From: Furfurilactobacillus rossiae DSM 15814
GTDB taxonomy: Bacteria; Bacillota; Bacilli; Lactobacillales; Lactobacillaceae
Reading direction: 5' to 3'
DNA length: 64,000 nucleotides
NCBI RefSeq assembly: GCF_000428925.1
Contig: NZ_AUAW01000001.1
Location: 464,282-528,281, forward strand
The position numbers were made by a program, and so were the translations under genes. Under the pieces are notes generated by a model that was not told the origin of the DNA, made no database searches, and was given only the letters and a program-made list of their open reading frames with translations. How positions within the stretch are numbered: position 1 is the first letter of the stretch; each line of letters opens with the position of its first letter. This document shows positions 1-8,796 of this stretch, piece after piece.

Positions 1-597
1 CTGACCGCGTAAGACTTTAGTGAAAGCAATGCCTGCACTGCCAACGATTCGCATGCCTAAACTTGCCGCCGCAATCGCCTGCATATGATCCACATCGTGA
101 GTAACTAGTGGACCGGACAACGCTGCCAATCCCTCACTTAACGGTAAATTGGCAGGAGCTGTCATTTTAGCATCATTGAGCCAAACGCCTAGGCCTTTAG
201 CGCCATGAAATAACCGGTTCCCCATGACGTCACACAACCAGGCAGCCTGACCCACACCGTCGATGTAAAGTGACAGCATAATGGCAAAATCATCCCGTTG
301 TTTGACAAAGTTCATCGTGCCGTCCAGCGGATCAATGATCCACAGCCGCCCTTTGTCATCTTGAACGTCATCGCCAAGTCCCTCTTCGCCGAGAATGCGC
401 GCAGTTGGATCTGACTCGCGAATATGGGCCACAAAACGTTGTTCGTTTTCTTTATCGACTTGTGTAACCAAATCACGCCGGCCAGACTTTTGTTCAACGT
501 CTAGCGGTTCATGAAAGTGCTCTAAAATATTAGCCTTCGCCTCATCAATCCAGGCCGTAACTTGTGCATTCCACTTTTGATACGTTGCTTCTTGCAT
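1..597 (-). CDS. Inositol monophosphatase family protein (3' part outside window)
   Basis: Read on the minus strand from ATG at 597, the frame stays open to the window edge (199 codons), so the C-terminus is missing. It belongs to the Mg-dependent inositol monophosphatase / FIG superfamily: the metal-binding GEEG motif and the signature DPLDGTMNF are both intact in the N-terminal half. The family dephosphorylates inositol phosphates or related sugar phosphates such as 3'-phosphoadenosine compounds; the substrate here is not decidable. A purine-rich AGAAGGGA lies just ahead of the ATG. It follows a UPF0223 gene on the same strand, the same neighbourhood as yktA/yktC of Bacillus, so it is probably the last gene of a small operon starting at 1857. 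Confidence 0.9.
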   Translation of the reverse strand, partial: MQEATYQKWNAQVTAWIDEAKANILEHFHEPLDVEQKSGRRDLVTQVDKENEQRFVAHIRESDPTARILGEEGLGDDVQDDKGRLWIIDPLDGTMNFVKQRDDFAIMLSLYIDGVGQAAWLCDVMGNRLFHGAKGLGVWLNDAKMTAPANLPLSEGLAALSGPLVTHDVDHMQAIAAASLGMRIVGSAGIAFTKVLRGQ

Positions 598-647
598 CTA
601 ATTGTTCCCTTCTACATTTTTACACTAATCATTTTTCAAAATGACGT

Positions 648-926
648 TTACTCAATTCGTAGCCGTTTGCGAGGACTACTCTGAGCCTGTTTAATTGTCG
701 TGTAAATACTGACGCCAGCCTGTTTTTCAAATTGCCGGTCTAACTGACGACGTTGACCTTTTGACGGCATCATTTGTGTAAATAGATCGTACGCTGCCAG
801 TAATTTTTCCCGATTGACACCGGTCTCATTGGCTTCCAAAACTAATTCGTATAAACGCGTGGCAACAACAATCTCTTGACGAGACCATTGGTCGTCCAAC
901 GGTAAATCAATGTTCGTCTTCATCAT
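648..926 (-). CDS. UPF0223 family protein (YktA-like)
   Basis: A 92-residue, charged, probably helical cytoplasmic protein. The PLDDQWS start, the central LLAAYDLFTQMMPSKGQRRQ segment and the length match the UPF0223 (YktA) family found throughout Firmicutes; its function is unknown. The start overlaps the end of the upstream LDH-like gene by 20 bp and has AGAGGA within that gene, so the two are likely translationally coupled. A second ATG directly follows the first, so the true start may be one codon in. Its position before an inositol monophosphatase copies the Bacillus yktA/yktC arrangement, which supports the assignment. Confidence 0.85.
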   Translation of the reverse strand: MMKTNIDLPLDDQWSRQEIVVATRLYELVLEANETGVNREKLLAAYDLFTQMMPSKGQRRQLDRQFEKQAGVSIYTTIKQAQSSPRKRLRIE

Positions 927-1857
927 CGTCCTCTTCTAAGCTTCCTTTTTCAATCGCCAATGTATTATCACGAACCTGACTCCCAATTTCGTCTAATTGA
1001 CGTTGCTCCAAATCAGAATAACTTACATCAACAAGTTTTGAAACCCCCGCTGCATTGACACGAACTGGCGTGCTGAGTGGTGTCACTCGTTCTTCAATAA
1101 TCGTCAGCAAGTTTGTTAAAGAACCAATAAACGGACGATCGAAAAAGATTCCCCTTAAAATTTTAATTACTGATTGAGCGCGCAACGCATCGTTCGTCGA
1201 AATAGCAGTTGCATTCAGCTGTTGTTCAATCTCACCTAATTCGGCAGCATCGAAATCAATATCCTCATTGGCCATCAACGACAGCACCGGTGCCGGTCCG
1301 ACCGTTGACCGACTCCAAGCAATCAAGTGATCGTTGGCAATTCCCACTACGTAGGCATGAAGACTATCAAGCGGCACGTTAAATGTTCGCGCTAAAGTAT
1401 TGTTTAAAATCGTTGTGTGGGCTAATGTCCCAACGCCAATGCAGTTACTGACGCCAACACCGGAAAACTTCTGGGCAAAGTATGTCAACAAATCGTCATA
1501 TTGACTGGCGACAATCATCTTCCCCTTAAAGCCTTGTGCCATTGCCTCACGAATAAAGTTTCGTAAACGGGGCATCACAACGCTTAATGCATCATCGCGT
1601 TCCGTTCCAGCTTCCATCTGCGCAATATCACCGAAAATAATTGCATCCGCTGTCACTAGATCAGTTTGTGTCGCAATTTTAACGTTCAAATTCGTGCAGC
1701 CTTCAGCAGCGACCTGTGTATCCGCATAAAGCTGATCAGCAGCAACATCCCCTGAATCCATAACAGCCATGCCAATTGGTAAATCCAACGCGATTAGACT
1801 GGATAACAATAATTGATTAAATCTCCCGGTCCCATATAGCACTACATTTGGCTTCAT
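907..1857 (-). CDS. Lactate/malate dehydrogenase-like protein lacking catalytic residues
   Basis: The 316-residue protein has the size and layout of an L-lactate dehydrogenase: an N-terminal Rossmann-type strand with GTGRFN (residues 9-14) and a C-terminal half aligning around HAYVVG (167-172) followed by WSRSTVG. In true LDHs that position reads GEHGDS with the catalytic histidine; here it reads GIANDH, so the histidine is alanine. The substrate-binding arginine region (LDSARFR in LDHs) reads TLAHTTILNN. It is therefore probably not a dehydrogenase; a regulatory or binding role is an inference. The C-terminus is very acidic (EEDDDEDEH). It heads an operon with UPF0223 and the inositol monophosphatase. 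The start is supported by AGAGGGA upstream, adjoining a 12-bp inverted repeat. Confidence 0.75.
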   Translation of the reverse strand: MKPNVVLYGTGRFNQLLLSSLIALDLPIGMAVMDSGDVAADQLYADTQVAAEGCTNLNVKIATQTDLVTADAIIFGDIAQMEAGTERDDALSVVMPRLRNFIREAMAQGFKGKMIVASQYDDLLTYFAQKFSGVGVSNCIGVGTLAHTTILNNTLARTFNVPLDSLHAYVVGIANDHLIAWSRSTVGPAPVLSLMANEDIDFDAAELGEIEQQLNATAISTNDALRAQSVIKILRGIFFDRPFIGSLTNLLTIIEERVTPLSTPVRVNAAGVSKLVDVSYSDLEQRQLDEIGSQVRDNTLAIEKGSLEEDDDEDEH

Positions 1858-1873
1858 TAACAGACCATCCCTC

Positions 1874-1920
1874 TTGAGTCAAACGTATTAAGTACAGCAA
1901 TAAATATGCGTTTGACTCAA
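1874..1920. promoter_or_regulatory. Perfect 12-bp inverted repeat upstream of the LDH-like gene
   Basis: TTGAGTCAAACG (1874-1885) and CGTTTGACTCAA (1909-1920) form a perfect inverted repeat with a 23-bp spacer. It lies immediately before the ribosome binding site of the gene starting at 1857. It could be an operator or a 5'-UTR hairpin; there is no T-run, so a terminator is unlikely. Confidence 0.6.
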
Positions 1921-2061
1921 TTAATTGAAATATTAGTTTATGTTTACCATAATTTTACCCAAGCGGCTCCGAATATCAAGTAAATCAGTGCATGAGGCTG
2001 TAATTGCACTACACAATCCACAAAATTGGTGAGCACAATCAGTTATCTGCATTATTTTCCA

Positions 2062-2092
2062 CAAAAAAAGAGACTGTTACCAGCCTCTTTTT
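2062..2092 (-). terminator. Intrinsic terminator after pdhD
   Basis: On the minus strand AAAAAGAGGCTGG pairs with the CAGTCTCTTTTTTT side (one mismatch), giving a stem with a T-run 27 bp after the pdhD stop codon. Confidence 0.8.
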
Positions 2093-2118
2093 CAGTAATG
2101 ATGTGTGCATTACGCTTG

Positions 2119-3549
2119 TTAAATATGAGTTGGAAAACCGATTGCAATATCTGCAGCCTCTTGAATCGGTTCGCTCAGAGTTGGGTGTGGGTGAATGGTC
2201 AAAGCAACATCTTCGGCATTCATGTGTGAGTTAACGGCCAAGCTTAATTCGGCAATTAAATCACTGGCGTCTGGACCGACAACCTGCGCACCAACAAGGG
2301 TATTGTCTTCCTTAGTTGTGACCAAACGAACGAATCCGTCTGCTTGATCCATTGAAACCGCACGTGCATTCCCAGCAAATGGGAACTTGGCGGTGCTAAC
2401 TTCCAAACCGGCATCCTTGGCTTCAGCTTGGGTGTAACCAACTGTGGCCAATTCAGGGTCTGCAAAACAAACAGCAGGAACACTTACATAATCGTTTGCA
2501 GTGTGGTGGCCTGCGATTGCACCAGCGGCAACCTTACCATTAAAGAAGGCTTTGTGTGCCAATGCTGGACCATTGTTCACAATATCACCAATTGCGTAGA
2601 TATGCGGAGAAGCTGTCCGACCTTGATCGTCAACGTCAATGAAACCACGTTTGTCAGTCTTAACATCCGTGAATTCAAGACCAAGGTTGTCAGTGTTAGG
2701 CTTGCGACCAACAGTGACCATGCAGTAATCAGCCTTGATTGTTTGAGCCTTGCCATCAACTTCGTAAGTGACAGTCACAGAATTGTCATCCTGTTCAGAC
2801 TTCTTAGCCATCGCGCTCGTAATAACGTCAACTTTATGAGCCTTCAAGTTCTTAAGAACCAGTGAAACCATGTCTTTTTCGAAGTTAGGCAGAATGGATG
2901 GCGTTCCTTCAAGAATCGTCACGTGAGCACCGAGGTTAGCGTAGGCACCAGCTAATTCGGTTCCGACATAACCACCGCCAATAACAACCAGTTCCTTAGG
3001 AATTTCTGGTAAGTTCAGCCCACCAGTTGAATCGATAACCCGACCTTCAAATTTGAAGTTAGGAATCTCAACCGGCCGTGAACCTGAGGCAATGATCAAG
3101 TCTTTGAAAGCCAGTGTCCGGCCTGTGTCACGACTCATGAACTGCTTTGGTCCAGGAGCGATAACACGTAATTGGGTATCACTGTCTAATGTGGCTTCAC
3201 CACGAATCACTTCAACCTTGTGCTTCTTCAGCAACATGGCAACCCCACTGGTCATCCGGTCAACAACCTTTTTTTGCTTCCATTCTTGCGTTTTAGCAAA
3301 ATCGATTGTTGCTGGACCAGCCGTTGTAATGCCATAAGTTGAGGCATCATTTGCTTCTTGTAAACGGTGGCCAGCTTGAATTAGCGCCTTTGAAGGTACA
3401 CAACCGACGTTTAAACAAACACCGCCGAGCGTTTCTGATTGTTCAACCACCGTCACTTGTTGACCAAGTTCGGCTGCCCGAATAGCGGCAACGTAACCGC
3501 CGGGGCCTGCACCAATAATCACCGTGTCTTTTTGTTCTACATCAGCCAT
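2119..3549 (-). CDS. pdhD: Dihydrolipoamide dehydrogenase, E3 of the pyruvate dehydrogenase complex
   Basis: This 476-residue cytoplasmic flavoprotein reoxidises dihydrolipoamide on E2 and passes electrons to NAD+. Visible features are the N-terminal FAD-binding GAGPGGYVAA, the redox-active disulphide GGVCLNVGCVPSK (about residues 41-53), the NAD-binding GGGYVGTE near 190, the second FAD motif YAIGDI, and the interface active-site motif HPHPTLSE near the C-terminus. It is the last gene of the pdhABCD operon, 7 bp after pdhC, and is followed by a terminator. A GGAGGGATG-type ribosome binding site overlaps the end of pdhC, suggesting coupled translation. Confidence 0.97.
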   Translation of the reverse strand: MADVEQKDTVIIGAGPGGYVAAIRAAELGQQVTVVEQSETLGGVCLNVGCVPSKALIQAGHRLQEANDASTYGITTAGPATIDFAKTQEWKQKKVVDRMTSGVAMLLKKHKVEVIRGEATLDSDTQLRVIAPGPKQFMSRDTGRTLAFKDLIIASGSRPVEIPNFKFEGRVIDSTGGLNLPEIPKELVVIGGGYVGTELAGAYANLGAHVTILEGTPSILPNFEKDMVSLVLKNLKAHKVDVITSAMAKKSEQDDNSVTVTYEVDGKAQTIKADYCMVTVGRKPNTDNLGLEFTDVKTDKRGFIDVDDQGRTASPHIYAIGDIVNNGPALAHKAFFNGKVAAGAIAGHHTANDYVSVPAVCFADPELATVGYTQAEAKDAGLEVSTAKFPFAGNARAVSMDQADGFVRLVTTKEDNTLVGAQVVGPDASDLIAELSLAVNSHMNAEDVALTIHPHPTLSEPIQEAADIAIGFPTHI

Positions 3550-3556
3550 TGTTAAA

Positions 3557-4894
3557 TCATCCCTCCATTAACAGCATGTCTGGGTCGTGCAACAATTGCT
3601 TCAACTCGTTCAATGCGCGTTGGGCAGTTGCACCATCAATCAAACGGTGGTCATAACTCAGTGACAGCTTCAACATGTTACCAACAACGATTTCACCATC
3701 GTCGTTGACATATGGTTCTTTAGCAATCTTACCAACACCAAGGATCGCAACTTCTGGGTAGTTAATAACTGGTGTAAACCAGCCACCACCGATAGAGCCA
3801 ACGTTACTAATGGTGATGGAACCACCGGACATCTCAGCAGCTGACAGCTTGTTGTCTTGAGCCTTCTGGGTGTTATCAGCGATTTCTTTAGCAATTTCAA
3901 ACATGCCCTTGGAATCAGCATTCTTAACATTTGGTACATACAGACCATGTGGTGTGTCCGTAGCAATACCAATGTTGTAATAGTGCTTGTAAACAATTTC
4001 TTGAGTACTGTCATCAATTGACGCATTCAAAGTTGGGAAGTCCTTTAAGACGGCAACCAAAGCCTTGGCAACATATGGCAAGAAGGTCAAATGAATGTCA
4101 CGGTCAGCGGCAATTGCCTTGTACTTCTTCCGGTTAGCCATCAATGCAGTCACATCGACGTCATCAAATGAAGTTACGTGTGGTGCAGTGTGTTTGGAGG
4201 TAACCATTGCTTTAGCAATAGCCTTCCGTGTCATTGACATTGGTTCACGTGTTTCAAGATCAGGTGTTGCGGAAACGTATGGCTTGATTGGTGCTGCGGC
4301 AGTGTCAGCAGGAGCGCTCGCTGCGGCAGCCGGTGCAGCAGTGGTTGCAGCTGGTGCTGCGCCATTCTTAGCGGCATCAACGTCACTCTTTAATACCTGA
4401 CCATGCTTGCCGGTTGGTGCAACAATTGAAATATCAACATTGTTGTCACGAGCGTACTGACGAACCGAAGGCATTGCCAACACAAGTTTACTTGGGTTAC
4501 TCAATACAGGGTTCGGGTTGGCACCGGTAGCCGGAGCGGCTGGTGCAGTTGGCGCTGGTGTGGCAGCAGGTTCTGGAGCTGGCGCAGCACTTTCAGGTGC
4601 AGCAGAAGCCTCAGCTGGTGCTGCAGGCGCAGCGTCATCATCAGGTGTGTCAGGTGAACCATCATCGATCTCAACCAGTGGATCGCCAATCTTAGCAGTT
4701 TCACCTGCTTGCATAAAAATCTTTTTAACAGTACCAGCAACTGGTGATGGTAATTCTGAAACGGACTTATCGTTTTGAATTTCTACCAGGGTGTCATCTT
4801 CAGCGACCTTGTCGCCTTCCTTAACATCCCAAGCAGCAATTTCACCTTCGGCCATTCCTTCACCAAGTTCTGGCAATTTGAATTTGTAGGACAT
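3557..4894 (-). CDS. pdhC: Dihydrolipoamide acetyltransferase, E2 of pyruvate dehydrogenase
   Basis: The 445-residue E2 core transfers the acetyl group from E1 to CoA. One N-terminal lipoyl domain (about 1-80) carries the lipoyl lysine in NDKSVSE. It is followed by an Ala/Pro-rich flexible linker, a peripheral-subunit-binding domain ([13 protein letters not shown], about 143-180), a second Ala-rich linker, and the acetyltransferase domain with the catalytic SYDHRLIDG near the C-terminus. I chose the ATG at 4894 because GGAAG lies at the right distance; an upstream in-frame ATG has no ribosome binding site. A single lipoyl domain is common in Firmicutes. Confidence 0.96.
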   Translation of the reverse strand: MSYKFKLPELGEGMAEGEIAAWDVKEGDKVAEDDTLVEIQNDKSVSELPSPVAGTVKKIFMQAGETAKIGDPLVEIDDGSPDTPDDDAAPAAPAEASAAPESAAPAPEPAATPAPTAPAAPATGANPNPVLSNPSKLVLAMPSVRQYARDNNVDISIVAPTGKHGQVLKSDVDAAKNGAAPAATTAAPAAAASAPADTAAAPIKPYVSATPDLETREPMSMTRKAIAKAMVTSKHTAPHVTSFDDVDVTALMANRKKYKAIAADRDIHLTFLPYVAKALVAVLKDFPTLNASIDDSTQEIVYKHYYNIGIATDTPHGLYVPNVKNADSKGMFEIAKEIADNTQKAQDNKLSAAEMSGGSITISNVGSIGGGWFTPVINYPEVAILGVGKIAKEPYVNDDGEIVVGNMLKLSLSYDHRLIDGATAQRALNELKQLLHDPDMLLMEG

Positions 4895-4958
4895 GGAATA
4901 TCTTCCTTTCATCGAATTTACGGGTAACCCCGTCTGATCTGATTCTCAAACGTCAGTA

Positions 4959-5936
4959 TCAGTATGTGAGGATTTCACGAACCTTTGCTTCAATTTCAGC
5001 GGCATCCGGAATCCAGTCGTCTTCAGCCAAAGCAAATGGGTAAATGCTGTCTGGAGCGGCTACCCGTCCAATTGGGGCGTCCAATGAAAGAATGTCGTTT
5101 TCAGCGATGTCAGATACAACCGTCGCACCAACACCAGCCATCCGTTGTGCTTCTTGAACCATCACAACATGATGCGTCTTGTCGATTGACTTGAAGATTG
5201 TGTCTGTGTCAATTGGCGATAGGGAAACCAAATCGATAACTTCAACAGAAATGTTTTCCTTAGCCAGTTTGTCAGCTACCTTCAGCGCTTCATTAACCTC
5301 AGCACTGTAAGCAACAACGGTGATGTCAGTTCCTTCGCGAACCACTTTGGCGGTGTCCAACGGAACCGTGTACTTGTCATCCGGCACTTCAGCCTTCATG
5401 GAACGGTACAACTTCAAGTTTTCCATGAACAATACGGGGTCGTTGTTTTCAACAGCTGAAATAATCAAGCCTTTTGCATCGTAAGGATTGGAAGGTGTTA
5501 CCACACGTAATCCGGGAACGTCAGTGAAGAAGCTTTCCAAGTTATCTGAGTGCATTTCAGCGGTGTGTGTCCCACCACCAAATGGTGTCCGAATCGTAAT
5601 TGGCATATTCTTTTCGCCACCGAAACGGAACCGCGTCCGCGACATTTGACCAGCAATGGAGTCAACGGCTTCGAATGTGAAACCCATAAATTGGATTTCA
5701 GGAAGTGGCCGCCAGCCAGTTGCTGCTAGTCCCATTGCCAAACCAAGAATACCTGATTCAGCCAATGGTGTATCAAATACCCGGTCTTCGCCGTACTTGT
5801 CTTGTAATCCTTGAGTGGTACGGAAAACACCACCGTTTTTACCGACATCTTCACCGAAGATTAACGTCTTGTCATCGTCGCTTAAGACCTGATCAAGTCC
5901 GTCAGTAATCGCTTGAATATAAGTTTTCGTAGCCAT
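4959..5936 (-). CDS. pdhB: Pyruvate dehydrogenase E1 component, beta subunit
   Basis: The 325-residue beta subunit pairs with E1-alpha to form the thiamine-diphosphate decarboxylase of the complex. Family landmarks are FGEDVGKNGGVFR near the N-terminus, FDTPLAE, the PFGGGTHTAEMHS loop and the C-terminal transketolase-C domain (HHVVMVQEAQ). The length matches the usual 325 residues. Its AAGGAG ribosome binding site overlaps the end of pdhA, and the genes are separated by only 2 bp. Confidence 0.97.
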   Translation of the reverse strand: MATKTYIQAITDGLDQVLSDDDKTLIFGEDVGKNGGVFRTTQGLQDKYGEDRVFDTPLAESGILGLAMGLAATGWRPLPEIQFMGFTFEAVDSIAGQMSRTRFRFGGEKNMPITIRTPFGGGTHTAEMHSDNLESFFTDVPGLRVVTPSNPYDAKGLIISAVENNDPVLFMENLKLYRSMKAEVPDDKYTVPLDTAKVVREGTDITVVAYSAEVNEALKVADKLAKENISVEVIDLVSLSPIDTDTIFKSIDKTHHVVMVQEAQRMAGVGATVVSDIAENDILSLDAPIGRVAAPDSIYPFALAEDDWIPDAAEIEAKVREILTY

Positions 5937-5938
5937 GA

Positions 5939-7057
5939 TTACTTCGACTCCTTTGCTTCAAATTCGGCAATTTGTGCCTTGATGTTCGGAGTTGGTACTT
6001 CGAACGTGTTCTTTAACATTTCAACATTTGTTTGTTTAGGTTCTGCATCGGCAGCTTTCAAGTCAGCCTTGAACTGTGTCTTGCATTCGTCAACATAGTC
6101 GCTTTCCTGTTGATCGGACCAAAGCCCTTTATCTTCCAGTACCTTCCGCAAACGGATTAATGGGTCGTTATCATGCCAAGGTTTTTCTTCTTCCTTAGTA
6201 CGGTAACGTGAAGGATCGTCACCGGCTGAGCTGTGGGCACCATAACGGTAAGTCAAGGTTTCAATCAATACTGGGCCATTGCCTGCCGCAGCGTATTCAC
6301 GAGCAGCTTTAGCAACGGAGTAAACAGCCAAAATATCCATCCCGTCAACCTGAACAGAAGGCATCCCAGCAGCAACAGCCTTTTGAGCCAACGTTGTGGC
6401 AGCCGTTTGCTTCTTCCGTGGAACAGAAATTGCAAAGCCGTTATTTTGAATGATAGCAACTAATGGTGCTTGGAAGGCCCCAGCAAAGTTCAAGCCTTCA
6501 TAAGTATCACCTTGCGAAGTCCCACCATCACCGGTGTAAACAAAGGCAACGTTGTTTTCACCGTTCTTCTTAATTCCTAAAGCAGCACCGGCAGCTTCTA
6601 CGAATTGAGCACCGATAATAATTTGTGGCATCCATGCACGATACTTTGGATCATATTGATTACCCTTAACGTGACCACGTGACCATAAGAAACCTTTTTC
6701 AACTGAACCACCGTGTTGAATCAGTTGTGGTAGGTCACGGTAAGCTGGGAACAAGAAATCCTGAGGTTCAAAAGCTGAGACACTGCCCATTTCACTGGCT
6801 TCTTCACCAGCCGTTGGAGCGTAGAACCCCAACCGACCTTGACGTGAAAAGCTCATGGTCTGCTCATGTAAAGCACGTTCCCAAACCATTTTCTTCATGA
6901 AATCAACCAATTGTTCATCACTAAAGGAGTCAAACACCTCTTGATTAACAACTTTGGCAGAACCGTCTAGAACTTGAACCATTTTGTATTCACTACCGAG
7001 ATTTTCCTTAATCGCAGCAAAGTCTACAATTGGCTTAGATGAATCGTTGTTTGCCAT
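5939..7057 (-). CDS. pdhA: Pyruvate dehydrogenase E1 component, alpha subunit
   Basis: The 372-residue subunit binds thiamine diphosphate and decarboxylates pyruvate. The ThDP motif begins at GDGGTSQGD and ends with the NN of QNNGFAIS; the regulatory-loop region YRYGAHSSAGDDPSRYR follows. ATG at 7057 (MANNDSSKP) is preceded by AAAGGA at about 9 bp, so an extended in-frame start at 7105 is rejected. It is the first gene of the operon. Regulation by redox state and carbon source is suggested by a Rex-like box and a cre-like site upstream. Confidence 0.96.
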   Translation of the reverse strand: MANNDSSKPIVDFAAIKENLGSEYKMVQVLDGSAKVVNQEVFDSFSDEQLVDFMKKMVWERALHEQTMSFSRQGRLGFYAPTAGEEASEMGSVSAFEPQDFLFPAYRDLPQLIQHGGSVEKGFLWSRGHVKGNQYDPKYRAWMPQIIIGAQFVEAAGAALGIKKNGENNVAFVYTGDGGTSQGDTYEGLNFAGAFQAPLVAIIQNNGFAISVPRKKQTAATTLAQKAVAAGMPSVQVDGMDILAVYSVAKAAREYAAAGNGPVLIETLTYRYGAHSSAGDDPSRYRTKEEEKPWHDNDPLIRLRKVLEDKGLWSDQQESDYVDECKTQFKADLKAADAEPKQTNVEMLKNTFEVPTPNIKAQIAEFEAKESK

Positions 7058-7129
7058 AATGCACACATTCCTTTCTTTTTCTGATGACAGCTTCCATCCG
7101 CTCACTGTCTAAGACTTGCAACAAGCAAA

Positions 7130-7143
7130 TGTATGCGCTTTCA
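7130..7143 (-). promoter_or_regulatory. Candidate cre (CcpA) site upstream of pdhA
   Basis: TGAAAGCGCATACA on the minus strand matches the cre consensus TGWNANCGNTNWCA with one mismatch. It lies about 13 bp downstream of the proposed -10 box, a position compatible with catabolite repression. Confidence 0.45.
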
Positions 7144-7156
7144 TCTTTCACCGACA

Positions 7157-7186
7157 ATTGTAACGCTAGATAGAAATCGTTTGCAA
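7157..7186 (-). promoter_or_regulatory. Candidate pdh promoter
   Basis: On the minus strand a -35-like TTGCAA (7186-7181) and a -10-like TACAAT (7162-7157) are separated by 18 bp, about 100 bp upstream of the pdhA start. Confidence 0.5.
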
Positions 7187-7198
7187 GGGGTTTCATAA

Positions 7199-7216
7199 TT
7201 GTTAAAAATCTCACAA
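7199..7216. promoter_or_regulatory. Candidate Rex box upstream of pdhA
   Basis: TTGTTAAAAATCTCACAA resembles the Rex consensus TTGTGAWWWWWWTCACAA with two mismatches. It sits 12 bp upstream of the proposed -35 box. Rex senses NADH/NAD+ in Gram-positive bacteria, so redox control of pdh would make sense, but this is inference. Confidence 0.5.
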
Positions 7217-7615
7217 TTGTCCTTGACACAACCCATTTACTTGTGAAGTTTCTGAACATTTTTAGTGCTTTTTGTATAGCAACCAACCAATCGACCATAA
7301 AACGCTGTTACATAAACTTTTTCCCTGCTTATTAAATAAGCAATCCCGTTTTCATACTTCTTTCACGTTTCACATGCCAATATTTTTATACTTTGAAAAC
7401 AATTTTAATAACTCTAAAATAAGTTTTCTTTGCGTTGGTTTTCACGAATCGTTGTTAGCTTACTTAACGGACATATCGGCCTTCAAAGGGCGAAGTATCA
7501 ATACTTTGCGCTCATTTATTGACTTTCTATTTCTATTCATCTTTATGCTTAGCCGTTCCGAAATTTCTAGCGTATGGTACACTATTTGTTAGTAGTATAT
7601 GAGGAGGAACAGCAC
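7217..7615. other. Divergent intergenic region between pdhA and def
   Basis: About 400 AT-rich bases. Apart from the pdh control sites next door and a probable def promoter around GGTACACTAT (about 7576-7585) I see no gene. A reading frame at 7272-7592 has no ribosome binding site and biased composition, and is not called. Confidence 0.5.
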
Positions 7616-8227
7616 GTGATATTAATGGACAACATTATTCGGGATGGTAACCCTACCTTACGTAAGTACGCTGACAAGGTAACCTTTCCGCTTAGTCAGG
7701 AACACCAACAACTTGCAAAGGACATGATGAAATATCTGGAAGTTAGTCAAAATCCGGACCTTGCTGAAAAGTACGGTCTCCGGGCAGGAGTCGGTTTAGC
7801 CGCCCCACAAGTGGACGTTTCCATTCAAATGGCAGCCGTCCTTGTACCCTCGCCTGTAGAACCAGATGATCCAGATAATCATGATGATGTCTTAAAAGCT
7901 GCCCAGGAAGCTCAAGACAACCCAGTCTTTAAGGATGTAATTATCAATCCCGTCATCGTTAGCCAATCTGTCCAGCTTGGCGCGCTGTCCGAAGGTGAAG
8001 GCTGCTTATCAGTGGATGAAGATAAACCCGGTTACGTGCCACGCGCTGACCGCATTACTTTACGCTATCAGGATGTCGACGGTAACGACCACAAAGTTCG
8101 GTTGAAGAATTATCCTGCCATTGTTTGTCAGCATGAAATTGATCATCTGCACGGTGTGTTGTTTTACGACCATATTAATAAGGAGCAACCCTTTGCGGCC
8201 GAAGAAAACACTCTGCTGATTGGCTAA
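7616..8227 (+). CDS. def: Peptide deformylase
   Basis: The 203-residue metalloenzyme removes the N-formyl group from nascent proteins. All three family motifs are present: GVGLAAPQ, EGCLSVDE (metal-binding Cys) and QHEIDHLHG (HExxH metal site). I start it at GTG 7616, which has GAGGAGG eight bases upstream; starting at 7574 would swallow that site, and an ATG at 7625 is a weaker alternative. The next gene, a MarR regulator, follows after 20 bp on the same strand. Confidence 0.95.
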   Translation: MILMDNIIRDGNPTLRKYADKVTFPLSQEHQQLAKDMMKYLEVSQNPDLAEKYGLRAGVGLAAPQVDVSIQMAAVLVPSPVEPDDPDNHDDVLKAAQEAQDNPVFKDVIINPVIVSQSVQLGALSEGEGCLSVDEDKPGYVPRADRITLRYQDVDGNDHKVRLKNYPAIVCQHEIDHLHGVLFYDHINKEQPFAAEENTLLIG

Positions 8228-8247
8228 GTACCTGGAGGTAAGTAATC

Positions 8248-8697
8248 ATGGCATTTTCAGCATTAAACGATGATCTTATTGCCCAGCTAAACACCGCCTC
8301 AAGAAAATTAACAGCGTTGCTTGACGATCAATTACGACCGCTTAATCTCTCGGCAAGCAATTATTATCTCCTTTTAAAGATCGATGCCAAAACCGGTTTA
8401 ACGCAGGATCAGTTGTATCGGCGGATTTACCTCAGTCCTAGCAATGTTACGCGACGATTAGATCAATTGATCAACTTAGGCTTTGTACGCAAGGTCAAGA
8501 CGGCTACGGATCGACGAGCATGGCGTGTCTTGCTCACCGATGACGGGGCTCATTTGATTGACAAGATAAACGAGCAATTACAGCATGTTAATGACCTGAC
8601 CTTTTCAGGTCTCAGCAGCACGGACTTAACCGCTTTGTCGACCATGTTGGATACAATCGACGACAACTTGAGTGAAAACTCGGTACATCATAATTAA
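8248..8697 (+). CDS. MarR family transcriptional regulator
   Basis: A 149-residue winged-helix protein with the MarR layout: an N-terminal dimerisation helix, recognition region LTQDQLYRRIYLSPSNVTRRLDQLI and the wing DRRAWRVLLTDDG. MarR proteins usually repress nearby genes and respond to small phenolic or lipophilic ligands; no obvious target is visible because it is co-oriented with def and followed by a terminator. CTGGAGG precedes the ATG. Confidence 0.88.
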   Translation: MAFSALNDDLIAQLNTASRKLTALLDDQLRPLNLSASNYYLLLKIDAKTGLTQDQLYRRIYLSPSNVTRRLDQLINLGFVRKVKTATDRRAWRVLLTDDGAHLIDKINEQLQHVNDLTFSGLSSTDLTALSTMLDTIDDNLSENSVHHN

Positions 8698-8709
8698 TGT
8701 GAACTAAAA

Positions 8710-8757
8710 AAATCCGTCTTGAATTAGCAATTATACTAATTCAAGACGGATTTTTAT
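8710..8757. terminator. Strong bidirectional terminator
   Basis: ATCCGTCTTGAATTAG and CTAATTCAAGACGGAT form a perfect 16-bp stem with an 8-nt loop, with T-runs on both sides. It serves the MarR gene and the convergent gene ending at 8797. Confidence 0.93.
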
Positions 8758-8796
8758 TTCACTAGAAGTGTAAAGTTAACGTTTAAATGATGATTC

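Noticed and set aside
4518..4778. Ala/Gly-rich frame opposite pdhC
   Set aside because: Shadow of the Ala/Pro linker of E2; repetitive composition explains the open frame.
7272..7592. 106-codon plus-strand frame before def
   Set aside because: No ribosome binding site, phenylalanine/serine-rich biased composition, and it overlaps the def promoter region.
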